Assembly: GCA_958415665.1 (NCBI GenBank)
Contig: CATYZK010000011.1
Span: forward strand, 1-63,061
From: an uncultured Collinsella sp.
GTDB taxonomy: Bacteria; Actinomycetota; Coriobacteriia; Coriobacteriales; Coriobacteriaceae
DNA: 63,061 bases
Direction: 5' to 3'
This document shows, one piece after another, positions 25,717-33,911 of the stretch (position 1 is its first letter; the number at the start of each line of letters is the position of its first letter). Below the pieces are notes generated by a model. It saw only the letters and a list, made by a program, of their open reading frames with translations, was not told where the DNA came from and made no database searches. The position numbers and the translations under genes are program-made.

Positions 25717-26143
25717 TCTGTACACCTCCACCACATTTATGGAGCACAACTCGCACCCCGACTATAAGTACGAGATGGATGCTCCCACGCACGAGCACGA
25801 CGGCATCAACCCCAGCTGCGGCGACGAGCTCACCTTGCAGCTGCGCGTCGAGAACAACGTGATCGAGGAGGCCTCCTTTACCGGCCACGGCTGCGCCATC
25901 AGCCAGGCCAGTGCCGACATCATGGCCGACCTCATCACCGGCGAGACGGTCGAAGAGGCGCGTCGCCTGGCAGAGCTCTTCCTCGCCATGATCCGCGGCG
26001 AGCAGCTCTCCGAGGAGGACTTGGAAGACCTGGACGAGGCAGCCCAGCTCCAGGACATCTCGCACATGCCCGCCCGCGTCAAATGCGCCGAGCTCGCCTG
26101 GCGCACCCTCGACGGCATGCTCGAGGGGCAAGCTAACCAGTAG
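25709..26143 (+). CDS. sufU: Zinc-dependent sulfurtransferase SufU
   Basis: 144 residues. Cys37 and Asp39 (N-P-S-C-G-D), Cys62 (G-H-G-C-A-I-S) and Cys126 (V-K-C-A-E-L-A-W) are the zinc ligands of SufU. In Gram-positive bacteria SufU accepts persulfide from SufS and forwards it to SufB. Last gene of the operon, followed by a strong terminator. Confidence 0.94.
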   Translation: MGNLYTSTTFMEHNSHPDYKYEMDAPTHEHDGINPSCGDELTLQLRVENNVIEEASFTGHGCAISQASADIMADLITGETVEEARRLAELFLAMIRGEQLSEEDLEDLDEAAQLQDISHMPARVKCAELAWRTLDGMLEGQANQ

Positions 26144-26172
26144 CGCATGCCCCGAATCCAAGGTTTTTGATT

Positions 26173-26206
26173 GCCGAGCCGCCCGATACGGGCGGCTCGG
26201 CTTTTT
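26173..26206 (+). terminator. Terminator of the suf operon
   Basis: GCCGAGCCGCCC pairs with GGGCGGCTCGGC around ATAC and is followed by TTTTTC. It lies about 30 nt after the sufU stop. Confidence 0.9.
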
Positions 26207-26801
26207 CATAACGGTTGGGACACACAAAGTCCGCGCATCCGGCGCCCGGTCTGTCATTTACTGCACTGCCGGCTACGAACACGGGCGTTTTCCACAGCAC
26301 CAAAGGCCTGCGGCAGGGCCCCGGGCCCGCCAAGCAATGCGCCAGGCCCCGTCCTGCTGGGCTCCGGTTCGCTTCGCGCCTGCCACAGACGGGTCCCATA
26401 GGGAGCGGCGTGCATTTTTGCGAGTATTCAGCACGCCAAGCTGTGTGCATACGCATCGGAAGCGTTAATCAACGTCTCCGGGCACATATATATTGTGTTT
26501 TAGAACAAACATCGCGGTCTGACGGGACGCAGGCACGTGCTTCGGGGGTGCAACGGCAGGGATCAATAGCTTCGGGGCCCATATGTTGCAAGATTGTGGC
26601 AGTGCCGACAGCACCACGATGCTGAAAACTCCGTTTTTTGCACAGCGCAGACGGGGGTAGGTACGGGCAAACCCGGACTGAGCCGTTATTTTATGCAAGA
26701 TGGCGATTGTTCTATGCATATTAAGAAGTGCAGTTACCGCACCGAGCTTTTGAACGCTGGTTGCGCGCATAGACGACCCCAGCTACAGTGAACAGGCAAC
26801 C
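26207..26801. other. Gap of about 600 bp without a credible gene
   Basis: No frame here has coding character. The minus strand of 26600-26660 carries a GTGCAAAAAACGGAGTTTTC stretch that resembles the GTGCAAAAAA-type motif near 59863 and 60070, so it may belong to a dispersed intergenic repeat. The GC-rich part (26280-26400) and the AT-richer part (26440-26760) differ sharply, as if the gap were assembled from separate insertions. Confidence 0.4.
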
Positions 26802-27614
26802 CTACATCACGTTTCCGCGAGCCCGCATCGCCGTTCGCGCGCGGGCGCGCACGATACGAGAGACGGTACTTTTGCCAATCCCGGTATACCGCTCAATCTG
26901 GCGCACCGTAAAACCGGCATCGTGCAATCCAAAAATAACGGTATCGCGCTGCGTCGGTGGCGCAGTTTTAACCCCGTTGAGCGGAACCCCGAGACTCTTC
27001 GCCAACTTGCCGGCAAAGGCGTGGCGTTCCCACTCCGCCTCTTTCATATCGCCCAGCGCTGGCTCGCCGCCGTCGGGCGTCGAAAGCGAATAGGCAATAA
27101 AGCCCTCGGCAGAACCAAAAAGCTCAAGTACGCAAGAAGGATCAGAAAATCCCCTCGCGACATCAGCCGCATCACCGTCGTAAGCACGTAAATGCTCCGC
27201 AAAGCTGCTCCAAAGATAACGCTCAATGAGACTGATGCCCGCCTCCTGCGGATCGGCGTGTACGGAGCGAATAGCCTCCATCACCTGCCAGTCGGTATCG
27301 AGCGAGCGCCGGTCAAAACGGTTCTGGAACAGATGACCCGTGCGCCCCGTGCGTTTATTGAACCGCCGCGCGTACGTCAAAAGCAGCCGGTGCATCGCCG
27401 CGCTCATCGCGTCCTCGTAATCTGCAAGCACCAGATGCACGTGATTGCCCATAAGGCACCAGGCGATAACCGTCACGCCCGCCTCGCGGCAGCACTCGCG
27501 CATCAGCTCCAAAAACTCCCACCGGTCTTCATCGCCCTCAAAGATGAGCTGCTTGCCCACACCGCGGGCACAGACATGGTAAAAGCCGGTAACCGTTCTC
27601 CAAACGCGCTGCAT
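26802..27614 (-). CDS. RAYT-like (REP-associated) Y1 transposase relative with C-terminal HTH
   Basis: 270 residues from ATG 27614 behind GAAGGGAG. The HUH pair is intact (G-N-H58-V-H60-L-V-L) and R-T-G-H-L-F-Q-N-R-F is typical of the family. The segment that in relatives reads R-Y-I-H-x-N-P-x-x-A-G reads here R-S-V-H-A-D-P-Q-E-A-G, so the conserved Tyr appears to be Ser. The C-terminus has a helix-turn-helix (V-R-Q-I-E-R-Y-T-G-I-G-K-S-T-V-S-R-I). RAYTs are single-copy, domesticated-looking transposases linked to REP palindromes. No terminal repeats flank the gene. Confidence 0.82.
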   Translation of the reverse strand: MQRVWRTVTGFYHVCARGVGKQLIFEGDEDRWEFLELMRECCREAGVTVIAWCLMGNHVHLVLADYEDAMSAAMHRLLLTYARRFNKRTGRTGHLFQNRFDRRSLDTDWQVMEAIRSVHADPQEAGISLIERYLWSSFAEHLRAYDGDAADVARGFSDPSCVLELFGSAEGFIAYSLSTPDGGEPALGDMKEAEWERHAFAGKLAKSLGVPLNGVKTAPPTQRDTVIFGLHDAGFTVRQIERYTGIGKSTVSRIVRARARTAMRARGNVM

Positions 27615-28017
27615 GGCGCTCCCTTCGCCGGGATCTGATTGCCATCCAATACAGCACGATTGAAGCGTGCCATCAAAACATTCACGCAAAACAATACACT
27701 CGCGCGGCCAAAGGCAGTAAACGGGCGGCGAACGGCACCGTTGCAACAGGTCAGACCCCGCAACGCATACAAGAGCTGACCAAAAGCTTGCCCAAGACGA
27801 ACCCCCTCTACGGAAGTTCGCGACCACAGAACATATAGTTAAACCGTTTCAATTAAAACTTCCGGACTTCTCGCTACGAAAACTGAGCCGTTCGCCGAAT
27901 ATTCCGTGCATTTCGCGGTATTATAGGGGCTGCATGTCATGTCCCTTTCGAAGGGTCGCCCGGCAATCGCCAGCCACGACCCCCAGACGGGACGCCAACA
28001 CGATAGAGAGGAGAGGC
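27615..28017. other. Divergent promoter region of the RAYT-like and NifU-like genes
   Basis: Four hundred bases with no credible ORF. TATTAT near 27917-27922 is a possible -10 for the NifU-like gene, giving a leader of roughly 90 nt that ends in a strong GAGAGGAGAGG ribosome site. No regulatory repeat stands out. Confidence 0.4.
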
Positions 28018-28752
28018 ATGCAGTACTCACAGGAAGTGGAGAACATGTGCCCCGTTGCCAAGGGTGCATACCACGGCCCCGCACCCATCCCCGAGGAGGG
28101 CAAGTGGGTCCAGGCTAAGGAGATTTCCGACATCTCCGGTCTTACGCACGGTGTGGGTTGGTGCGCACCTCAGCAGGGCGCCTGCAAGCTCACGCTGAAC
28201 GTCAAGGACGGCATCATCGAGGAGGCCCTCGTTGAGACCATCGGCTGCTCGGGCATGACCCACTCTGCCGCCATGGCTTCCGAGATCCTTCCCGGCAAGA
28301 CCATCCTCGAGGCCCTCAACACCGACCTCGTCTGCGACGCCATCAACGTTGCTATGCGCGAGATCTTCCTGCAGATCGTTTACGGCCGCAGCCAGACCGC
28401 GTTCTCCGAGGGCGGCCTGCCCGTGGGCGCCTCCCTCGACGACCTCGGCAAGGGCCTTCGCTCTCAGGTCGGCACCATGTTCGGCACCAAGGCCAAGGGC
28501 GCTCGTTACCTCGAGCTCGCTCAGGGCTACGTCACCCGCATGGCTCTCAACGACAAGAACGAGATCATCGCATTCGAGTTCCTGAACCTCGGCAAGTTCA
28601 CCGACGCCGTCAAGGCCGGCAAGACCCCCGAGGAGGCCATCGCTGGCGCTATGGGCCACTATGGTCAGTGGGAGAACGCTGCCAAGTACATCGACCCGCG
28701 CACCGACGAGGAGACTCACTCCGTCGCCAGCGTGTTCCCGGTTCACGAGTAG
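28018..28752 (+). CDS. NifU-like Fe-S scaffold protein paired with the GGGtGRT protein
   Basis: 244 residues from ATG 28018. The sequence has Cys11, Cys49, Cys56, Cys77 and Cys106; the region around E-T-I-G-C77-S-G-M-T-H-S-A-A-M is like the second ligand loop of NifU/IscU-type scaffolds. The protein is longer than SufU and clearly distinct. Such proteins are found next to GGGtGRT-family genes in anaerobes; the pathway is unknown. It is 18 bp upstream of its partner. Codon bias is strong, with heavy use of C-ending codons, suggesting high expression. Confidence 0.8.
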   Translation: MQYSQEVENMCPVAKGAYHGPAPIPEEGKWVQAKEISDISGLTHGVGWCAPQQGACKLTLNVKDGIIEEALVETIGCSGMTHSAAMASEILPGKTILEALNTDLVCDAINVAMREIFLQIVYGRSQTAFSEGGLPVGASLDDLGKGLRSQVGTMFGTKAKGARYLELAQGYVTRMALNDKNEIIAFEFLNLGKFTDAVKAGKTPEEAIAGAMGHYGQWENAAKYIDPRTDEETHSVASVFPVHE

Positions 28753-28770
28753 AAAGGGAGGGAAATAACT

Positions 28771-29775
28771 ATGACTGTTACGTTCGAAGGTTACGAGCGC
28801 CGCGCTGACAAGATCAACAAGTGCCTCGCCGACAACGGCATCGCCTCCCTCGAGGAAGCTCTGCAGATCTGCACCGACAAGGGCTTCAACCCGCGTGAGA
28901 TCGTCAACAACACCCAGTCCATCGCCTTCCAGAACGCCGAGTGGGCCTACACCCTCGGTTGCGCTCTCGCTGTCAAGCGTGGCGCCAAGACCGCTTCTGA
29001 GGCTGCCGCCATCATCGGCGAGGGCATCCAGGCCTTCACCGTTCCCGGCTCCGTCGCCGAGGACCGCAAGGTCGGTCTGGGCCACGGCAACCTGGGCGCT
29101 ATGCTGCTCTCCGACGACACCGAGTGCTTCGCCTTCCTGGCCGGCCACGAGTCCTTCGCTGCCGCCGAGGGCGCTATCGGCCTGGCTCTGAACGCCAACA
29201 AGGCTCGCAAGAAGCCGCTGCGCGTTATCCTCAACGGTCTGGGCAAGGACGCCGCTCAGATCATCGCTCGCATCAACGGCTTCACCTATGTGAAGACCCA
29301 GTTCGACTACTACACGGGCGAGCTCAAGGTCGTCGAGACCATCCCCTACTCCGATGGTCCCCGCGCTGCCGTTAACTGCTACGGCTCCGACGACGTCCGC
29401 GAGGGCGTTGCCATCATGTGGCACGAGAACGTCGACATCTCGATCACCGGTAACTCCACCAACCCCACGCGCTTCCAGCACCCCGTCGCTGGCACCTACA
29501 AGAAGGAGCGCATCGAGGCTGGCAAGAAGTACTTCTCCGTCGCTTCTGGTGGCGGCACTGGCCGTACCCTGCACCCGGACAACATGGGCGCCGGCCCTGC
29601 CTCTTACGGCATGACCGACACCATGGGCCGTATGCACTCCGACGCCCAGTTCGCCGGTTCTTCCTCCGTGCCTGCGCACGTTGACATGATGGGTCTCATC
29701 GGCATGGGCAACAACCCCATGGTCGGTGCCACCGTCGCCTGCGCTGTCGCCGTCGAGGAGGCCCTCAAGGCCTAA
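28771..29775 (+). CDS. GGGtGRT family protein
   Basis: 334 residues. The family signature G-G-G-T-G-R-T occurs near residue 260 (V-A-S-G-G-G-T-G-R-T-L-H-P-D-N). No membrane segment or signal peptide. Biochemistry of the family is not known to me; constant pairing with a NifU-like protein suggests an Fe-S or sulfur-related enzyme. Second gene of a two-gene operon closed by a terminator. Confidence 0.85.
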   Translation: MTVTFEGYERRADKINKCLADNGIASLEEALQICTDKGFNPREIVNNTQSIAFQNAEWAYTLGCALAVKRGAKTASEAAAIIGEGIQAFTVPGSVAEDRKVGLGHGNLGAMLLSDDTECFAFLAGHESFAAAEGAIGLALNANKARKKPLRVILNGLGKDAAQIIARINGFTYVKTQFDYYTGELKVVETIPYSDGPRAAVNCYGSDDVREGVAIMWHENVDISITGNSTNPTRFQHPVAGTYKKERIEAGKKYFSVASGGGTGRTLHPDNMGAGPASYGMTDTMGRMHSDAQFAGSSSVPAHVDMMGLIGMGNNPMVGATVACAVAVEEALKA

Positions 29776-29810
29776 TCGCGCCCGCGCGATGCTCAAATAG
29801 TTGAGCTTTG

Positions 29811-29843
29811 GAGCCGCTACCTTTCGAGGTAGCGGCTCTTTTT
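29811..29843 (+). terminator. Terminator of the NifU-like/GGGtGRT operon
   Basis: GAGCCGCTACCT pairs with AGGTAGCGGCTC around TTCG, followed by TTTTTG. A textbook rho-independent site. Confidence 0.92.
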
Positions 29844-30031
29844 GTTTGCGCTGTCGCAGGGTAGCTAATGCCAATATATCAGTTGGGGCGAAATACGAGA
29901 TGTGATGAGACAAAGCGTCAGAACGTCCATGACGCCCACCTGCCATATTTGCCCTTTACCGATTTGCCGAGTCTTTGCGGCCCCATTGCCGATCACCCGT
30001 GCGACAATGCGCCGAACGAGAAAGGAATCCG

Positions 30032-31558
30032 ATGGAATCGACTGATGTACTGGTAATTGGATCTGGCATTGCGGGCCTTTGCGCCGCCATCGAAGCGGCA
30101 CGCACGGGTGCAACCGTCACTGTGGCAAGCGCCGGCAAGACTATGAGTGGATCGAGCTTCTTCCCCGGAACCTGGGGCTTAGGGCTTATCGGACCCGTTA
30201 ACGAAGACGACGAACAAGACCTCATCGACACCATCCAGACCGTCGGCGGCGGTGTCGCCGACCCCGAGCTCGTCCAGACGTTCGTCCACGGTATTCCTCA
30301 ATCCATCCAATGGCTCGAGCAGGATCTAGGTGTTGAGCTTCAGCGTCCGCAAAGCGCCGAAAGCGCTCAGCAAAAGCAGTTTATCCCCTGCTTTGACCAC
30401 AAGACGCGCATGTGGCGCGGCCTCACCCGCAAGCCCCTTGAGGACGCTCTGACGGCCCAGATCGAGTCGCTCGGCATTCGCCTGCTCCCCCGCCACGAGC
30501 TTATCGACCTTGTTGAAGATACGGACGGAAAGATTGTCGGCGCCACGCTCTACGACCGGACAAACGAGCATCTCGTGCCTATGGCAGCTAAGGCCACTAT
30601 CATCGCTGCGGGCGGCACGGGTGGCCTGTTCGAGCGCAGCCTTACGTCGGCTGATGTGCTCAGCTCATCACAGGCCATCGCGCTGGCGCACGGTGCATCG
30701 CTTACTAATATAGAATTCATGCAGATGATGCCCGGCTTCATCGAGCCCAAGCGCAACCTGGTCTTCAACGAGAAAACCTGGCGCTACGTACATGTAGACC
30801 AGCCGGCAGATATTGCCGACGACAAGCTGGACGACCTGCTCGAGCAGCGCTCTGGATATGGTCCTTTCACCTCGCGCTTGGCCTCCCGCGCCATCGACCT
30901 CGTCATAGATCAGGCAGGTGCAGAGGGCCTGGCGCTCCACTACGACTTCCCCCGCGAGGACGTTCCCGAGTTCGTGCAGACCTTTGCCACCTGGCTACAG
31001 GACGAGCACGGAATCGCGCCGACCGACGAGATGCGCGTGGCGATGTATGCCCATGCTGCCAACGGCGGTATCAAGATCGATAAGACCGCATACACGGGTG
31101 TTGAGGGCCTCTACGCCTGCGGCGAGGCGACAGGCGGCATGCACGGCGCCGACCGCATCGGCGGCCTATCGAGCGCCAACGGTATCGTGTTCGGGCGCAT
31201 CGCGGGCGCATCGGCGGCTCAAGCAGCGCAGAATGCACCTGAGGCAGCCCTGAAGGCGGATATCGCCCTCCCCCAGTACGGCATTGCCACAACAGACGCC
31301 GAGCGCCTGACACACGGCCTTAAGCACACGATGAGTACCTATTGCATGATTAACAGGACCGAGACGGGCCTATCAAAGGCACTACACGAGCTTGAGGGCT
31401 TGAAGACGGAGGCAACGACCTTAAGCACACAGAAAGTCCAGGACAGCGAAGTCGCAGCCCTCACCCGCCTGCAATCGCAGATTCAACTAGCACAGGAAAT
31501 GGTCAAAGCCATGCGCGCACGGACCAAAAGTCTCGGTTCCCATTATCGAGCGGACTAA
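30032..31558 (+). CDS. FAD-dependent oxidoreductase, L-aspartate oxidase/fumarate reductase flavoprotein-like
   Basis: 508 residues from ATG 30032 (AAAGGA upstream). The N-terminal G-S-G-I-A-G-L-C-A-A dinucleotide fold and the C-terminal C-G-E-A-T-G-G-M-H-G-A-D-R-I-G-G-L-S motif place it in the FAD_binding_2 family with NadB and FrdA. It is shorter in the C-terminal helical domain than these enzymes. No nadA, nadC or frdB lies nearby, so the substrate remains open. Reads as a single-gene unit. Confidence 0.75.
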   Translation: MESTDVLVIGSGIAGLCAAIEAARTGATVTVASAGKTMSGSSFFPGTWGLGLIGPVNEDDEQDLIDTIQTVGGGVADPELVQTFVHGIPQSIQWLEQDLGVELQRPQSAESAQQKQFIPCFDHKTRMWRGLTRKPLEDALTAQIESLGIRLLPRHELIDLVEDTDGKIVGATLYDRTNEHLVPMAAKATIIAAGGTGGLFERSLTSADVLSSSQAIALAHGASLTNIEFMQMMPGFIEPKRNLVFNEKTWRYVHVDQPADIADDKLDDLLEQRSGYGPFTSRLASRAIDLVIDQAGAEGLALHYDFPREDVPEFVQTFATWLQDEHGIAPTDEMRVAMYAHAANGGIKIDKTAYTGVEGLYACGEATGGMHGADRIGGLSSANGIVFGRIAGASAAQAAQNAPEAALKADIALPQYGIATTDAERLTHGLKHTMSTYCMINRTETGLSKALHELEGLKTEATTLSTQKVQDSEVAALTRLQSQIQLAQEMVKAMRARTKSLGSHYRAD

Positions 31559-31668
31559 GTCGAACACCCATCTAAAACAGAACACAGCTAATCGATATCT
31601 ATAGGCCCCGTGAGCTCAAAGTGACACGGGCTCATGTCTCGTGAGAAACAAACAAAACTCCAGTTGAT

Positions 31669-31700
31669 TCCCATTTTCGTGACACCACGAAAATGGGAAC
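31669..31700. repeat. Perfect 14-bp inverted repeat
   Basis: TTCCCATTTTCGTG pairs with CACGAAAATGGGAA across ACAC. No T-run follows on either strand, and it is about 110 bp after the flavoprotein gene, so a transcription-stop role is uncertain. Confidence 0.6.
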
Positions 31701-31913
31701 TGCCGGTGTCGCCGCTCGCGCGGTTAAAGACTACAAACTGATGCGCTATGCATGCTATTTAATCGCTCAGAACGGAGATTCAAACAAGCCAGAAATCGCG
31801 CTCGCCCAAGCATACTTTACCGTGCAGACGCGCCGGTTTTACCGATCCCCAGGGTAGACTCGATCTGTGAAAGCGGCCGCGCTCTTTCGGGTCCGACCAC
31901 ATGCGAGGTCAAC

Positions 31914-31974
31914 AAAAAAGACGGCCAACTTTCGCTGACCGTCTTAACATACTTTGGTGGGCCGTCAGGGGGTC
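31914..31974 (-). repeat. Remnant of tRNA-Lys 3' end plus its terminator
   Basis: 31955-31974 equals the last 20 nt of the tRNA-Lys gene including CCA, and 31914-31944 is a near copy of its terminator hairpin. The copy lies 178 bp downstream of the intact gene. Identity stops abruptly within the T-arm, as at an integrase crossover or a deletion endpoint. Confidence 0.75.
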
Positions 31975-32090
31975 AGCCTGCTGCGCAGGCGGCCGCTGCG
32001 GCGCTTCGCGCCTTGCGCGCTGCGCTGGCAAATGCTCGCGCATTTCCTCAGCAACGCGCCCTTACGGGTTCGACCCCATGTACTGTTAAC

Positions 32091-32122
32091 AAAAAAAGAC
32101 GGCCAACTTTCGTTGACCGTCT
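32091..32122 (-). terminator. Terminator downstream of the tRNA-Lys genes
   Basis: On the minus strand AGACGGTCAAC pairs with GTTGGCCGTCT around GAAA and runs into seven T. It ends the tRNA-His/Lys/Lys transcript. Confidence 0.88.
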
Positions 32123-32132
32123 AAACATGCTT

Positions 32133-32208
32133 TGGTGGGCCGTCAGGGGGTCGAACCCTGGACCTTGGGATTAAGAGTCCCCTGCTCTACCAACTGAGCT
32201 AACGACCC
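32133..32208 (-). tRNA. tRNA-Lys(CTT), copy 1
   Basis: 76 nt including encoded CCA. The cloverleaf is clear: acceptor GGGTCGT..., D-arm AGCTCAGTTGGTAGAGC, loop CTCTTAA with anticodon CTT, and T-arm GGTTCGACC. Confidence 0.96.
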
Positions 32209-32251
32209 AAAGCTAAAGTCCGTTGTGGCGGACTTTAGAGGAGATATCGTG

Positions 32252-32327
32252 TGGTGGGCCGTCAGGGGGTCGAACCCTGGACCTTGGGATTAAGAGTCCC
32301 CTGCTCTACCAACTGAGCTAACGACCC
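32252..32327 (-). tRNA. tRNA-Lys(CTT), copy 2
   Basis: Identical to copy 1 over all 76 nt, with encoded CCA. A 43-bp spacer lies between the two. Confidence 0.96.
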
Positions 32328-32349
32328 GATATCAACACAAAGCAAGAAC

Positions 32350-32427
32350 TGGGGTGGGTAAAGGGACTCGAACCCTCGACCTACGGGACCACAACCCGTC
32401 GCTCTAGCCAACTGAGCTACACCCACC
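32350..32427 (-). tRNA. tRNA-His(GTG)
   Basis: Anticodon loop TTGTGGT with anticodon GTG. The extra G-1 opposite discriminator C, hallmark of tRNA-His, is present, and CCA is encoded. First of the three tRNAs in transcription order. Confidence 0.95.
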
Positions 32428-32592
32428 GTGTCCTGTGCGCTTCGCGCTCGACTATTATTGCAAGGAACGCCACGCGATGCAAGCCCCAATTTTCAAGAAT
32501 TTTGAAAAGAGTTTTTCGGATCCATTTCGAGCATTTCCCACCGGTTTCATAGGAGTAAACTTGCCCCACTGCAAATCCTCGAAAGGACCGGC

Positions 32593-33774
32593 ATGAAAGA
32601 ACTCTCCAACCGCACGGCAAGATTTACCGATTCGGTCATCCGCCGCATGACACGCATCTCCAATAAGTATGGCGCCGTCAATCTCTCGCAGGGCTTCCCC
32701 GACTTCGATCCCCCGGCGCAGCTGCTCAACAGCCTGAGCGCCATCGCCAGCGACCCAAAGCCGCTCTACCACCAGTACTCCGTCACCTGGGGCTCTCAGG
32801 CCATGCGCGAGGCGCTCGCCGCCAAACAGGAGCACTTTATGGGCATGCCGGTCGACCCCAACCAGAATATCGTGGTCACCTGCGGCTCCACCGAAGCCAT
32901 GATGGCCGCCATGATGACGGTCACGAACCCCGGCGACAAGGTCATTATCTTCTCGCCGTTCTACGAGAACTACGGCGCCGACACGATCCTTTCGGGTGCC
33001 GAGCCCATCTACGTGCCGCTCAACCCGCCCACATTCGATTTTGACCGAGAGACGCTCGAGGCAGCCTTCCGCGACAACGATCCCAAGGCCATCGTCCTGT
33101 GCAACCCTTCCAACCCCTGCGGCAAGGTCTTTACGCGCGAGGAGCTCACCTTTATCGCCGACCTCTGCAAAAAGTACGACGCCTACTGCATCACCGACGA
33201 GGTCTACGAGCACATCGTCTACGCGCCCCACGAGCACGTGTACATGGCCACGCTGCCCGGCATGTTTGAGCGCACCATCAGCTGCAGCTCGCTGTCCAAG
33301 ACCTACTCCATCACCGGCTGGCGCCTGGGCTACACCATCGCTCCTGCCGAAATCACCGAGCGCATCAAGAAGGTCCACGACTTCCTCACCGTAGGCGCCG
33401 CCGCTCCCCTGCAAGAGGCCGTCGTTACCGCCCTCAATTTCGACGATAGCTATTACCGGGAGGTCCTCGACCTCTACACCGCCAAGCGCGACCTATTCTG
33501 TCAGGGACTCGACAGCATCGGCCTCACGCACAACGTGCCGCAGGGCGCCTACTACGTGATGATGGATATCTCGGAGTTTGGCTATGACAGCGACCTCGAC
33601 TTCTGCGAGGATTTGGCCTCCAAGGTGGGCGTGGGCGCCGTTCCGGGCTCGAGCTTCTTCCGCGAGCCCGTCAACCACCTCATCCGCTTCCACTTTGCCA
33701 AGCGAGACGAAACGCTCAACGCTGCGCTGGAGAACCTCAAGTCTCTGCGTGATAAAATCGAGCCGCGCGGGTAA
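32593..33774 (+). CDS. PLP-dependent aminotransferase, class I/II
   Basis: 393 residues from ATG 32593 with GAAAGGA upstream. Fold-type I motifs: N-L-S-Q-G-F-P-D-F, C-N-P-S-N-P-C-G-K, I-T-D-E-V-Y-E and S-S-L-S-K236-T-Y-S-I-T-G-W-R, where Lys236 binds PLP. The sequence resembles methionine/glutamine (kynurenine-type) aminotransferases that act on 2-oxo acids. Single gene with its own terminator. Confidence 0.9.
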   Translation: MKELSNRTARFTDSVIRRMTRISNKYGAVNLSQGFPDFDPPAQLLNSLSAIASDPKPLYHQYSVTWGSQAMREALAAKQEHFMGMPVDPNQNIVVTCGSTEAMMAAMMTVTNPGDKVIIFSPFYENYGADTILSGAEPIYVPLNPPTFDFDRETLEAAFRDNDPKAIVLCNPSNPCGKVFTREELTFIADLCKKYDAYCITDEVYEHIVYAPHEHVYMATLPGMFERTISCSSLSKTYSITGWRLGYTIAPAEITERIKKVHDFLTVGAAAPLQEAVVTALNFDDSYYREVLDLYTAKRDLFCQGLDSIGLTHNVPQGAYYVMMDISEFGYDSDLDFCEDLASKVGVGAVPGSSFFREPVNHLIRFHFAKRDETLNAALENLKSLRDKIEPRG

Positions 33775-33800
33775 GGACGGTCAGTAACTAAAGGCACTAA

Positions 33801-33840
33801 AGAAACCTCGTGAACCCGTTGGGCCACGAGGTTTCTTTTT
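33801..33840 (+). terminator. Terminator of the aminotransferase gene
   Basis: AGAAACCTCGTG pairs with CACGAGGTTTCT followed by TTTTT. Confidence 0.9.
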
Positions 33841-33911
33841 ATAGCGACCTCATTTATTTTTTAGAGCGCTATACTTTAGTCACGGAGCAACTCGTCCCAG
33901 AGAGGAATACT

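Larger units (their letters stand above)
31559..32132. other. Gap holding hairpins and a displaced tRNA-Lys 3' fragment
   Basis: No credible gene. 31669-31700 is a perfect 14-bp hairpin with a 4-nt ACAC loop. 31911-31974 duplicates the region just downstream of and including the tRNA-Lys 3' end at 32088-32152. GC-rich filler separates the copies. Confidence 0.5.

Noticed and set aside
20850..25749. Very long minus-strand frames opposite the suf operon
   Set aside because: Shadows caused by GC-rich codon use on the plus strand; composition is Val/Gly/His-rich with no domain.
26465..26770. 101-codon minus-strand frame in the suf-RAYT gap
   Set aside because: No ribosome site or domain; the sequence resembles a dispersed non-coding repeat.
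28027..29946. 639-codon minus-strand frame opposite the NifU-like/GGGtGRT genes
   Set aside because: Mirror frame of two highly biased genes; no ribosome site or motif.
30032..31558. Firm call as nadB
   Set aside because: Shares the fold and motifs with NadB and FrdA but lacks neighbouring nad genes and is shorter at the C-terminus.
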